Assembly (NCBI GenBank): GCA_002347035.1
Contig: DEAM01000034.1
Coordinates: forward strand, 1 to 10,590
Source of the DNA: Gemmatimonadales bacterium UBA2982
GTDB lineage: Bacteria; Gemmatimonadota; Gemmatimonadetes; Longimicrobiales; Gaopeijiaceae
Direction of reading: 5' to 3'
Length of the DNA: 10,590 bases
The notes beneath the pieces were generated by a model that did not search any database, was not told where the DNA came from, and was given only the letters and a program-made list of their open reading frames with translations. Both the position numbers and the translations under genes were made by a program. Position 1 is the first letter of the stretch, and every line of letters starts with the position of its first letter. Shown piece after piece: positions 1-6,734 of the stretch.

Positions 1-525
1 ACGTCAGCAGCGTCACGGACATGGCGCAGATGTTCTACGGAGCCGACGTGTTCAATCAGGACATCAGTTCGTGGGACGTCAGCAGCGTCACGAAGATGAA
101 CCGGATGTTCAGAGACGCATATGCGTTCAATCAGGACATCGGATCGTGGGACGTCAGCGCCGTCACGAGCATGTACGGCATGTTCTCCGGAGTCCCCGCG
201 TTCAATCAGGACATCAGTTCGTGGGACGTCAGCAGCGTCACGAGCATGTACTACATGTTCTCCGCCGCCTCAGCGTTCAATCAGGATATCAGTTCGTGGG
301 ATGTCAGCAGCGTTACAACCATGGAGCGCATGTTCCAGAGCGCCGTCGCGTTCAATCAGGACATCAGTTCGTGGGACGTCAGCAAGGTCACGGACATGAG
401 GTACATGCTCAACAACGCCGACGCGTTCAATCAGGACATTGGCTCGTGGGACGTCAGCAGCGTCACGGACATGAGCTACATGTTCAAGAGCGCCGACATT
501 TTCAATCAGGATTTGAGCGGCTGGT
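1..525 (+). repeat. 75-bp coding tandem repeat, seven units
   Basis: The word TTCAATCAGG recurs at 51, 126, 201, 276, 351, 426 and 501, exactly 75 bp apart, so each unit is 25 codons with no indel. The half of each unit encoding FNQDISSWDVSSVT is almost identical in DNA, including synonymous positions. The other half, encoding the residues around MYxMF, varies. The seventh unit diverges after its first codons. The array continues beyond the left edge. This pattern indicates recent duplication or gene conversion between units. Confidence 0.95.
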
Positions 526-620
526 GTGTCTCTCTCATCACTGGTAAGCCCACTAGTTTCGATACCGAAACGACCTCCTGGGTTCTCCCTCGTCCGGTAT
601 GGGGAACATGTCCTTCGTAG
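1..620 (+). CDS. BspA-family (DUF285) repeat surface protein, 3' end
   Basis: This is the C-terminal part (about 205 residues) of an ORF that is open at the left edge in the frame starting at base 3 and ends at TAG 618-620. It consists of 25-residue units with the pattern AFNQDISSWDVSSVT followed by a variable stretch around M-x-x-MF, the hallmark of DUF285/BspA-like leucine-rich-repeat surface proteins (PF03382 type). The last, degenerate unit reads LSGWCVS and runs into a tail ending SWVLPRPVWGTCPS, the usual end of these proteins; no T9SS or LPXTG sorting signal follows. Such proteins are generally exported, and some bind host or matrix proteins, but the ligand here cannot be read from sequence. 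The internal ATG at 21 is not a credible start because the repeat continues upstream. Family identification is confident; function is not. Confidence 0.9.
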   Translation, partial: VSSVTDMAQMFYGADVFNQDISSWDVSSVTKMNRMFRDAYAFNQDIGSWDVSAVTSMYGMFSGVPAFNQDISSWDVSSVTSMYYMFSAASAFNQDISSWDVSSVTTMERMFQSAVAFNQDISSWDVSKVTDMRYMLNNADAFNQDIGSWDVSSVTDMSYMFKSADIFNQDLSGWCVSLITGKPTSFDTETTSWVLPRPVWGTCPS

Positions 621-706
621 GGGAACCCTCCGAGCGCACCTACCAGTTCTCCAATTAGCGAGCGGCTCAGGTACTACTCAGGGTGTCTGACAGACCTTAG
701 GGCCTA

Positions 707-752
707 GTGACTCTTAATCAGTAGGTTCGGGGTTCGAGTCCCTGGCGGGTAA
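707..752 (+). other. tRNA-Lys(CUU)-like 3'-half fragment, possible att site
   Basis: The segment folds as the 3' half of a tRNA. The seven-base anticodon loop CTCTTAA (711-717) gives anticodon CTT at 713-715. A stem of TGA against TCA flanks it, but the outer part of the stem is broken by a G-G mismatch (707/721). A five-base variable loop follows (723-727), then T-stem CGGGG (728-732), T-loop TTCGAGT (733-739) and CCCTG (740-744), which pair fully with one G-T. Then comes a 3' acceptor strand GCGGGTA and a discriminator A at 752, with no encoded CCA. No matching 5' acceptor strand or normally spaced D-arm lies upstream, so this is not a functional tRNA. Duplicated tRNA 3' ends are the usual scar of integrative elements, which makes this a candidate attL or attR. 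Confidence 0.7.
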
Positions 753-769
753 CTCGGATAAGTCCAATC

Positions 770-795
770 CTCACAAGCACTTACACGCTTGTGAG
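770..795. repeat. 9-bp inverted repeat downstream of tRNA fragment
   Basis: CTCACAAGC (770-778) and GCTTGTGAG (787-795) are perfect inverted repeats around an 8-base loop, followed by TGCTTTGCTT. It could be a weak terminator of the original tRNA transcript or a protein-binding site. The T content after the stem is modest, so a terminator call is not firm. Confidence 0.5.
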
Positions 796-827
796 TGCTT
801 TGCTTATGGGGCACTACTGAAATCTTG

Positions 828-846
828 AGTCTACCATAAGTCTACC
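828..846. repeat. 8-bp direct repeat spaced one helical turn
   Basis: AGTCTACC occurs at 828-835 and again at 839-846, giving an 11-bp period. Short, phased direct repeats next to a tRNA-derived core resemble the arm-type binding sites of tyrosine integrases. No integrase gene is in the window, so the assignment is only a suggestion. Confidence 0.4.
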
Positions 847-885
847 AAGGGACTCGTTATTAGGGGTATTCAGGGGCTAATCGCA

Positions 886-932
886 GGCAGAGAGATTTCT
901 GCCGATACCCCCCCGTCTGGCAGATAGGGGGT
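886..932. repeat. Overlapping, mutually exclusive inverted repeats
   Basis: TCTGCC at 898-903 can pair with GGCAGA at 886-891 (6-base loop) or with the second GGCAGA at 919-924. A further stem, ACCCCC (907-912) with GGGGGT (927-932), can enclose the interval between. The arrangement allows alternative folds, but it is not known whether the region is transcribed; it may equally be a protein-binding cluster. Confidence 0.4.
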
Positions 933-970
933 GGACAACCGTAGTGAATATGCACACTATATTTATCCGA

Positions 971-1008
971 TGAGAATAGTTCTCAATCTCATGCGAGAAT
1001 AGTTCTCA
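971..1008. promoter_or_regulatory. Two tandem Fur-box-like palindromes
   Basis: TGAGAATAGTTCTCA (971-985) is a perfect 7-1-7 palindrome matching the Fur-box pattern TGAnAATnATTnTCA at most positions. CGAGAATAGTTCTCA (994-1008) repeats it with one changed base. The centres are 23 bp apart and the repeat includes the following CTCAT. They lie 52-89 bp before the small lipoprotein ORF and upstream of a FecA-like receptor, where an iron-responsive repressor operator is expected. The motif is read directly; the identity of the regulator (Fur rather than another iron regulator with TGA-N9-TCA sites) is inferred. Confidence 0.7.
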
Positions 1009-1059
1009 GTCTCATATGGCTATCATCTGATCAATTCCTTCTTACATCCAATCTTTCTG

Positions 1060-1260
1060 ATGCGCCTTCTGTTAGCAGCTTTAGTTGTGGCCCTTTCGGC
1101 CTGCGAGGACGATGCAATCCTTGATCCAACTGAGAAGGGACCTCCGGAAGGCAGTTACGGGCCCGCGACGTTGCAATCGACAGAAGGTGCTCTGCTCTCT
1201 CCCCATGGCGATGACGAAGGCAAGCGCCGTGCCTTGTCCAAGAACCCAAAACGCTTTTAG
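1060..1260 (+). CDS. Small lipoprotein-like ORF ahead of the TonB receptor
   Basis: A 66-residue ORF starts with a compact lipoprotein signal: MRLLLAALVVALSAC, with lipobox LSAC and the lipidated cysteine at residue 15. The rest (EDDAILDPTEKG onwards) is hydrophilic with no recognisable domain and ends in a basic KRRALSKNPKRF. There is no Shine-Dalgarno sequence before the ATG. Its stop codon TAG (1258-1260) overlaps the ribosome-binding site of the receptor gene, so translation of the two could be coupled. It sits directly behind the Fur-like sites and would be first in the iron operon. It may be a genuine small lipoprotein, a leader peptide, or the truncated start of a lost lipoprotein. I cannot assign a function. 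Confidence 0.5.
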   Translation: MRLLLAALVVALSACEDDAILDPTEKGPPEGSYGPATLQSTEGALLSPHGDDEGKRRALSKNPKRF

Positions 1261-1264
1261 GAGA
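1258..1264 (+). promoter_or_regulatory. Ribosome-binding site that sets the receptor start
   Basis: TAGGAGA (1258-1264), three bases before ATG 1268, contains AGGAG and begins with the stop codon of the preceding ORF. It selects ATG 1268 over an in-frame ATG at 1085. The 61 residues before 1268 do not look like a signal peptide, whereas those after it do. Confidence 0.8.
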
Positions 1265-1267
1265 AAC

Positions 1268-3775
1268 ATGCGAATGGTAACCCTCGCCAACGCGAGGTTC
1301 TGCGTACTTGCGTTGCTTCTGATGCCGGTTGCTTTGGTGGGACAGAGCAATCCCCAGATATCCGGCCGGGTGATAGCAGCGTCGTCAGGGGACGCGGTTG
1401 TTGGTGCGACCGTGTCGGTAGAGATCGAGGGCAGGGTGCTCGGCACGATTACGGACGCTAACGGCTTCTTCGCACTTCAAGTGCCCGAAGACTCCGGCAC
1501 GTTGATCGTGCGTGCCTTGGGTTATGCTGACTCAAGCGTTGCGATCGATCCGCTCTCTGGGGGTGTTCAAGGTATTCAGGTCACTCTGACGGCAGCTCCA
1601 CTGCGGATCGGGGGCGTTCAGGTTTTGGCTGCCCAGGAAGGGAGCTACGAGAGACTCCCGGGGGCAGCCACCAGCCTACCGGCGGTAGCATTGAGGCAGA
1701 TTCAGGCCCTTGGCACTCAGGAGTTGCTCGAGTCTGTACCAGGTATTTACGGAGCTGCAGATGATGGATTCGGTAACGCTCGTCTTTCCATTGGTATTCG
1801 AGGACTCAATCCGCGCCGTTCATCGCGAATCTTGGTTCTTGAGGATGGGATTCCGATTCAGCCGGCGGTCTATGTGTATCCGAACATGTACTACAACCCC
1901 CCGGTAGATCGCATCCAAGGGGTCGAGGTTATCAAGGGGAGTGCCGCTATCCGGTTCGGTCCACAGACGATGGGCGGGGTCATCAATTACATCACGAGTC
2001 GGCCTCGCCTGGAGCCAGGGGGAAGCGTCGGACTGACTCTCGGCGAGAACGGTTATGCGAGCGCCTTTGCTGAACTGGGTGGTTTTGGCTCAGATCGGAT
2101 GAGGTCAGAAATCCAGCTTTTAGGTAAGCGCGGCGACGGCTTCCGCCAAAATAATGAGTTTGAGCAGCTAAACGGGACCCTGAAGACAACCATTCGAACT
2201 GGACCTCGGAGCACCTTATTCCTAAAGGCGAACGGTGACTACGAGGAATCCGGAGCCACGTATACAGGGCTGACGGAGTTTTCGTTCAATAGCGACCCGT
2301 CATTTAATCCAAAAGCAAATGACCAGTTCTCAGTCCGGCGCGCCTCACTCGATGCGATCTACAGTAAGGTCCATGGGCCGAACCTCTCGGCACTGACGCG
2401 TGCCTATTTTAGCGTGTTCGATCGGCGTTGGTGGCGAGAAAACGATGTATTCATTCGCGCGTCGCAACTTGGTGCTTACGTATCGGATCCGGCTTCGGTT
2501 TCATTCTTGGCGCCGTTCGACCCGGGTGACAAGGTCCGGATCGGGAATGGGCGCGACAATTTTGGTATACTGCGGACCTTCTACGCCGCCGGAGTTGAGC
2601 AGGCGTACACTTGGTCGCACGGCCTTGAGGGCCTTGGGGCAGAGTTAGAGATCGGCGCCAGGCTTCATGGAGAGCGTTTTATAGATGACCGTGTCTTGGG
2701 TGATAGCCCGACGGCGCGAGTCGGCGTCTACACGATGCCAGATCCAGATGACCCCGAAAATGATGTTGTGGCTCGGAACCCGGCGGCAAAGGTTACCGCC
2801 AAAGCACAGAACTATGAGACTGTGGCGTTGGCCCTTTTCGCCAGCGAGCGGATCAGCTTAGGGGCACTTGAAGTGACCCCTGGCGTGCGCTTTGAAGTCT
2901 TTGAGCAGGAGCGCGTCGACCGACTTGCTGGAAGCCGCCTAGATGACAGAACGACTGCTGTGCTACTTCCAGGCCTAGGTCTGAACTGGGAACTCGGCCG
3001 AACGAACCTTTTTGGGGGCATCCATCGTGGCTTCACGCCGCCATCGAGTGGAACCCTGAACGTAGTAAGCTTCGGAAGCGATGTAGAGGATGGAGGCCTG
3101 GATGTCGAGGCTGAGAAAAGTTGGAATCTTGAGGCTGGGCTGCGCACATCCGGGAGCCTTTTAACAACAGAGCTTTCTGGCTTCTACATACGTATCGAGG
3201 ATCTCGTTGCTGCCGGGCGCGGGACTGCCTTTAGGAATCTCGGCATGGCACGTACGTATGGGGTCGAGCTTGCCACATCACTTCGAGCTTTCTCCTCGGA
3301 AAACTCACCCGTGGCTCACGTGAGTTACACGTACCTCCAGACAGAAGTGCTGGACGGTCGCATTCAGTCCGCCGTGGTAAACAACGTGCCAAGCGTTGAT
3401 ATATCCGGGAATGAGCTCCCATACGCCCCGCGTCACAATGTGACCCTGGCTGTAACTCAGCGAATAGGGGGAGCAAGCCTCCGGGCGGACTACCGCTACG
3501 TGGATGATGTCTTCACAGATTTCGAAAATCTCGACTACACGACGGGTCGAGGTGACACCGGACCTGTCCCCGCGTACTCGGTTATAGGCGGAAGCCTTCA
3601 GCTGCCCATCGGTCAAGCTCTTATAGCGCAGCTTACCGTCAAGAACGCACTCGACGAGATCTACATAGGGTCTCGTCTGCACTCCAATCCGCGGCAGACG
3701 GCCGCGAATCAAAGCTCAGGGATTCTTCCGGGAGCTCGGCGCCAGGTGAATGTGAGCCTGCGCTACAGCTTCTAG
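1268..3775 (+). CDS. FecA-like TonB-dependent outer-membrane receptor
   Basis: An 835-residue outer-membrane receptor. Residues 1-25 form a signal peptide (MRMVTLANARFCVLALLLMPVALVG). Residues about 28-105 form a carboxypeptidase-regulatory-like beta-sandwich (ISGRVIAASSGDAVVGATV, TDANGFFALQVPE), typical of Bacteroidota/Gemmatimonadota receptors. Residues about 130-240 form the plug, with IRGLNPRRSSRILVLEDGIP, GVEVIKGSAAIRFGPQTMGG and VINYITSRP, which resemble FecA and other ferric-chelate receptors. The remainder is the 22-strand barrel, ending in RRQVNVSLRYSF with the terminal phenylalanine of barrel proteins. It should import a ferric chelate, perhaps citrate, using TonB-ExbBD energy; TonB is not in the window. 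No N-terminal FecR-signalling domain is seen. The tandem Fur-like boxes upstream support iron repression. The ligand remains unproven. Confidence 0.93.
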   Translation: MRMVTLANARFCVLALLLMPVALVGQSNPQISGRVIAASSGDAVVGATVSVEIEGRVLGTITDANGFFALQVPEDSGTLIVRALGYADSSVAIDPLSGGVQGIQVTLTAAPLRIGGVQVLAAQEGSYERLPGAATSLPAVALRQIQALGTQELLESVPGIYGAADDGFGNARLSIGIRGLNPRRSSRILVLEDGIPIQPAVYVYPNMYYNPPVDRIQGVEVIKGSAAIRFGPQTMGGVINYITSRPRLEPGGSVGLTLGENGYASAFAELGGFGSDRMRSEIQLLGKRGDGFRQNNEFEQLNGTLKTTIRTGPRSTLFLKANGDYEESGATYTGLTEFSFNSDPSFNPKANDQFSVRRASLDAIYSKVHGPNLSALTRAYFSVFDRRWWRENDVFIRASQLGAYVSDPASVSFLAPFDPGDKVRIGNGRDNFGILRTFYAAGVEQAYTWSHGLEGLGAELEIGARLHGERFIDDRVLGDSPTARVGVYTMPDPDDPENDVVARNPAAKVTAKAQNYETVALALFASERISLGALEVTPGVRFEVFEQERVDRLAGSRLDDRTTAVLLPGLGLNWELGRTNLFGGIHRGFTPPSSGTLNVVSFGSDVEDGGLDVEAEKSWNLEAGLRTSGSLLTTELSGFYIRIEDLVAAGRGTAFRNLGMARTYGVELATSLRAFSSENSPVAHVSYTYLQTEVLDGRIQSAVVNNVPSVDISGNELPYAPRHNVTLAVTQRIGGASLRADYRYVDDVFTDFENLDYTTGRGDTGPVPAYSVIGGSLQLPIGQALIAQLTVKNALDEIYIGSRLHSNPRQTAANQSSGILPGARRQVNVSLRYSF

Positions 3776-3826
3776 CTGGGTTTTGTCTGAGCGAACCGAA
3801 ACTTCAACATAGGATGTCTAAGTGTC

Positions 3827-5218
3827 ATGAGATTTGTAACACTGCTGGTGCTCACAGCGGTTGCTACCGCAGCAGTAGGTTGCGCGGAGGATACCCATAC
3901 CCCTACGTCTCCTACTCCTACTCCTACTCCTACTCCTACTCCTACACCGGATCCGGTACCGGACAAGCTTTCGGTTCCTACTACGTACAATTTTGAGAGC
4001 CGTTTCAATGAAGGCGAGAGTTCTGTCGGCATTTCAGGACAGATCACACGCCAGCTTCAGCTGCAGGACCTGAAGATCCTGATCGGGGGCCTCTCATCAG
4101 CTGGCGCTGCCGCGGTAACGGCCGCCGACCTCAACGCAATCTACGACTATGGGGATACAGGCCTAAACATCCTGACTACGGTGCCCAGTGGACTCACTGC
4201 CAGCGCGACAACCTATGAGGATGTGTCGACGGGCAAGAAAATGAGGGGCCGCCAAGGCACCGACAAAGTATTGCTCGGTAGTGCCGGAATCGTGGGCAAT
4301 GCGGACGACATAAAAGTTGATGAGCTCATGCAGAGTTTCTTCACTACTATCGCGACAAACGCGGCCGACGCCAGCAAACTAGGAACGAAAGCGGTCTACA
4401 ACACAGCGGACGGTCTCGATCTTAGTCAGATGGTTAATAAGGTACTGATTGGGGCGATCCTCTTCGATCAACTGTCCAGTAAGTATCTGGCAGACATTAT
4501 AGATCGTGATAACACCGAAGCTAGGGGCGCTGGGAAACCGGATACTGAGCAAGAGCATCGTTTCGATGAGGCTTATGGCTACTTCGGCGCAGCCCGCAAC
4601 TATTCGAGCTACACCGATGTAGAGCTAGCCGGAAGTCTGAGCGACTATGCGAAGGACAGTAACTCAGATGGCACGCTCGATTTTACGACCGAGTACAACT
4701 TCGGCATCTCACGGAATGCCGGTAAGCGAGATAAAGGTGGCACAGGTGTAGATTTTACCGGTGACATATTTAGCGCGTTCCTGGCAGGTAGGACTGCGAT
4801 CGTCAACGGTGATATGACGGAGTTGGCGATTCATCGGAAGGCCGCTTCCGAAGGTTTCGAGAAAGTGATAGCAGCGACCGTTGTGCACTATATCAACGAT
4901 TCCATGGATGACATGGCGGAGCTTACGGCGGACCAAGTCACGAACAAGAACAACTACGACTTGAATAAACATTGGGGTGAGATGAAGGGCTTCACCTTCG
5001 CCTTGCAATTCGGATACCGTGGTGCCGCTACCGGTGGTTCGATGGCAATCATCTCCGAGGCGGATCTGATTTCCTTGCATGATCTAATGGGTAATGCTCC
5101 GGTATATGCCGCGGTCGGATCGACGGAGCACGAGCAGTACCTAACCGACCTGCAGTCGGCCAAGGATATTCTGAAGGCTGCATATGGGTTCTCCGACGCA
5201 AACATGGCGGCCTGGTAA
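3827..5218 (+). CDS. DUF4856 domain lipoprotein
   Basis: A 463-residue predicted lipoprotein. Residues 1-19 are a signal with lipobox ending AVGC (Cys19). A proline-threonine linker spans about 24-44, and the rest matches my memory of the DUF4856 family: YNFESRF, SGQITRQLQLQDLK, HRFDEAYGYFGAARNY, YNFGISRNAGKRDK. A partial EF-hand-like acidic loop, DSNSDGTLD, lies at 277-285, but the glutamate expected at loop position 12 is displaced by one. The start at 3827 gives the clean lipoprotein signal; an AGGA lies 12 bases upstream. It begins 51 bp after the receptor gene and is almost certainly co-transcribed. Its function is unknown. Pairing with a FecA-like receptor suggests a surface or periplasmic iron-handling accessory, by analogy with imelysin-type proteins near such receptors; that is inference. 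Confidence 0.85.
   Translation: MRFVTLLVLTAVATAAVGCAEDTHTPTSPTPTPTPTPTPTPDPVPDKLSVPTTYNFESRFNEGESSVGISGQITRQLQLQDLKILIGGLSSAGAAAVTAADLNAIYDYGDTGLNILTTVPSGLTASATTYEDVSTGKKMRGRQGTDKVLLGSAGIVGNADDIKVDELMQSFFTTIATNAADASKLGTKAVYNTADGLDLSQMVNKVLIGAILFDQLSSKYLADIIDRDNTEARGAGKPDTEQEHRFDEAYGYFGAARNYSSYTDVELAGSLSDYAKDSNSDGTLDFTTEYNFGISRNAGKRDKGGTGVDFTGDIFSAFLAGRTAIVNGDMTELAIHRKAASEGFEKVIAATVVHYINDSMDDMAELTADQVTNKNNYDLNKHWGEMKGFTFALQFGYRGAATGGSMAIISEADLISLHDLMGNAPVYAAVGSTEHEQYLTDLQSAKDILKAAYGFSDANMAAW
3911..3946 (+). repeat. CCTACT hexanucleotide microsatellite
   Basis: Six near-perfect CCTACT units (the last is CCTACA) run in frame and encode the Pro-Thr linker between the lipidated cysteine and the DUF4856 domain. 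Because each unit is six bases, slippage would change linker length by two residues without a frameshift. Confidence 0.9.
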
Positions 5219-5240
5219 GTCGTCACGCGTCCTGTCGCGT

Positions 5241-6734
5241 ATGCGATTGGATAAAGAATTATCTGGCGGGGTCTCCCCTTGGGGGGAGGCCCCGCTTTGG
5301 GCTTTACTTGCCATTTGGTGTGTTGTCACGCGCCTGATTACACGGGTCACATACCTCGAAGATCCGGACAGTGTCCGTTTCGCCTTAGCGGTCGCGGATC
5401 AGTACAACATTACCGCGTTGCAACCACATTTCCCTGGTTATCCAGTGTTCTGGGCGGTTGCCAAGCCAATCTATCTACTTACGGGCAGTTTCTCCGTGGC
5501 GTTTGCAGTGCTAGGTGGTTTGGCAACTGTGTTGCTTGTTGCGGCAGGTCTCCTCCTGCTACCTGGGAATCGACTACGCTCTCCTGAGGGTTTGGCATGG
5601 ACGGTGTTGGTGGTCTGGAATCCGATGGTGTGGTTACTTGGTAACCGGTACATGCCCGACCTCTTAGGTGCGGCTGTCGTTCTCGCGACGCTAGGGTTTG
5701 CGATCCGCGCGATACGTGAAGGGCGAACGACTGACACCCTCATAGCCGGAGCTCTGTTCGGACTGCTAGGAGGTTTGCGGCTTTCTTACGTTCCGTTCGC
5801 GCTGATCCCTTTAGCCGGACTTGTCTGGAAAGTTCCGAGGGCCAGAGGAGCGCTATTCGGTGCCACGATTATGGGTGCTTTGGTGTGGTTCGTTCCACTA
5901 ATGATCCACACGGGATGGGAGCCCATGATGCTTGCGGCAGAGCGACAGACAGTCGGCCATTTTATGGAATTCGGAGGGACGGTCCTCTCAGATGAGACTT
6001 CCTCGGGTGTCCGTATTAGCCAGGCGATCGCTGCTATCTGGGCTGACGGTCTCGGGGCATGGCTTCCTGGCCGGCACCTGCTTACCGCTGTGGTTGCAGT
6101 CGCGATTAGTGCCATTGGCGGCAGCGTATTATTCGTGTCTCTGACTGCTCAAAAGTTTGAGTCACGGGATTGGAATTGGCGAGCTTCAGCCCTGAGATGG
6201 CTCTTCCCCTGTGTTGTTCTGTACTCGACGTGGATGGTTCTCTACCAGAACGTCATCTACAAAAGCCGGCACGTGCTACCTCTGCTCACTGTTGTTCTCC
6301 TGGTGCTATCGATTGGGGCCGTGGAGATGGCACGAAAAAAAAGGGGGCGTGGGATAGTCGTCTCCGGGGCCCTATCCTACGCGTTAGTAGCGGTGGTCTT
6401 GGCGGCTCAGCATAAAAAGCCGACAGCGATCGCTCAGGTCGTTGAGGAAGTGCGAGTCATATCAGAGACCGAGCCGGACCTGAGGGTAGTGGCCGTGCCT
6501 CTTGTGACCTTCATGCTCGAGGTCCAGGGCGTTGCCGCAATTTTTGTCGAGGCGGACGATCGATCAGCTATGGCTTTGCTCAACTCAGATCGAGAAGCGG
6601 GTTTCCCGATTGTCTCGATCGGAATGCCTTTGGAAAATCGGGCACCGGAGACGAAGTCGACATTTTATCACAATCCCTTTGTTAATCGCATGTGGCCCGA
6701 GATCCCGCTCTATGTCTACGCAGCACGCCCCTGA
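5241..6734 (+). CDS. GT-C-type polytopic glycosyltransferase-like membrane protein
   Basis: A 497-residue protein from ATG 5241 with about ten hydrophobic segments (for example WALLAIWCVVTRLI, VAFAVLGGLATVLLVAAGLLLL, FGATIMGALVWFVPLM). The first extracytoplasmic loop carries the acidic motif LEDPDS (D41, D43), followed by QPHFPGYP at 61-68. This matches the D-x-D/E and HPPGYP pattern of GT-C fold enzymes (PMT/ArnT/DUF2723 types), which transfer sugars from polyprenyl-phosphate donors outside the membrane. The start is uncertain. An in-frame ATG at 5184 lies inside the preceding gene, and neither has a good ribosome-binding site. No in-frame ATG, GTG or TTG follows before the catalytic motif, so the 14-bp hairpin at 5265-5296 must be coding. 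The C-terminal part (about residues 390-497) is soluble. The next gene overlaps it by 23 bp, implying a linked product. The acceptor and sugar are unknown. Confidence 0.75.
   Translation: MRLDKELSGGVSPWGEAPLWALLAIWCVVTRLITRVTYLEDPDSVRFALAVADQYNITALQPHFPGYPVFWAVAKPIYLLTGSFSVAFAVLGGLATVLLVAAGLLLLPGNRLRSPEGLAWTVLVVWNPMVWLLGNRYMPDLLGAAVVLATLGFAIRAIREGRTTDTLIAGALFGLLGGLRLSYVPFALIPLAGLVWKVPRARGALFGATIMGALVWFVPLMIHTGWEPMMLAAERQTVGHFMEFGGTVLSDETSSGVRISQAIAAIWADGLGAWLPGRHLLTAVVAVAISAIGGSVLFVSLTAQKFESRDWNWRASALRWLFPCVVLYSTWMVLYQNVIYKSRHVLPLLTVVLLVLSIGAVEMARKKRGRGIVVSGALSYALVAVVLAAQHKKPTAIAQVVEEVRVISETEPDLRVVAVPLVTFMLEVQGVAAIFVEADDRSAMALLNSDREAGFPIVSIGMPLENRAPETKSTFYHNPFVNRMWPEIPLYVYAARP
5265..5302 (+). 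terminator. Strong terminator-like hairpin inside the start of the GT-C gene
   Basis: Bases 5265-5278 pair with 5283-5296 in a 14-bp stem with two G-T wobbles and no mismatch, around the loop TTGG. TTTGGGCTTT follows. A GC stem of this quality with a following T-containing tract, 46 bp after the DUF4856 stop, is what an intrinsic terminator of the iron operon would look like. It falls in codons 9-19 of the downstream ORF, so it could instead act as an attenuator whose folding depends on ribosomes entering from 5241. The T-tract is interrupted by GGGC, so termination efficiency is uncertain. Confidence 0.7.

Larger units (their letters stand above)
621..1059. other. Non-coding gap with tRNA fragment, repeats and Fur-like sites
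   Basis: No convincing gene lies between the surface protein stop and the small lipoprotein ORF. In order it holds a tRNA 3'-half copy (707-752), a 9-bp inverted repeat (770-795), an 11-bp-spaced direct repeat (828-846), competing inverted repeats (886-932) and two palindromes upstream of the iron genes (971-1008). A promoter cannot be fixed. TATATT at 958-963, with a weak TGGACA at 932-937 (20-bp spacer), and TATCAT at 1021-1026 are both possible -10 elements. There is no integrase, although a tRNA-derived att-like site is present. Confidence 0.6.

Noticed and set aside
1..525. CRISPR array
   Set aside because: The regular 75-bp period is a coding repeat in one frame; there are no short palindromic repeats with unique spacers.
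71..547. Long open frames in the other two forward phases of the surface-protein repeats
   Set aside because: They result from the exact 75-bp period; their translations are Arg/His/Gln-rich and match no protein type, while the DUF285 frame is clear.
661..752. Complete tRNA gene
   Set aside because: No 5' acceptor strand complementary to GCGGGTA and no correctly spaced D-arm occur upstream; only the 3' half is tRNA-like.
1085..1267. N-terminal extension of the TonB receptor from ATG 1085
   Set aside because: It overlaps the small lipoprotein ORF in another frame, has no signal peptide, and a proper ribosome-binding site and signal begin at 1268.
4655..4693. EF-hand calcium loop in the DUF4856 protein
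   Set aside because: DSNSDGTLD fits the first nine positions, but the acidic residue falls at position 13 instead of 12; kept only as a partial resemblance.
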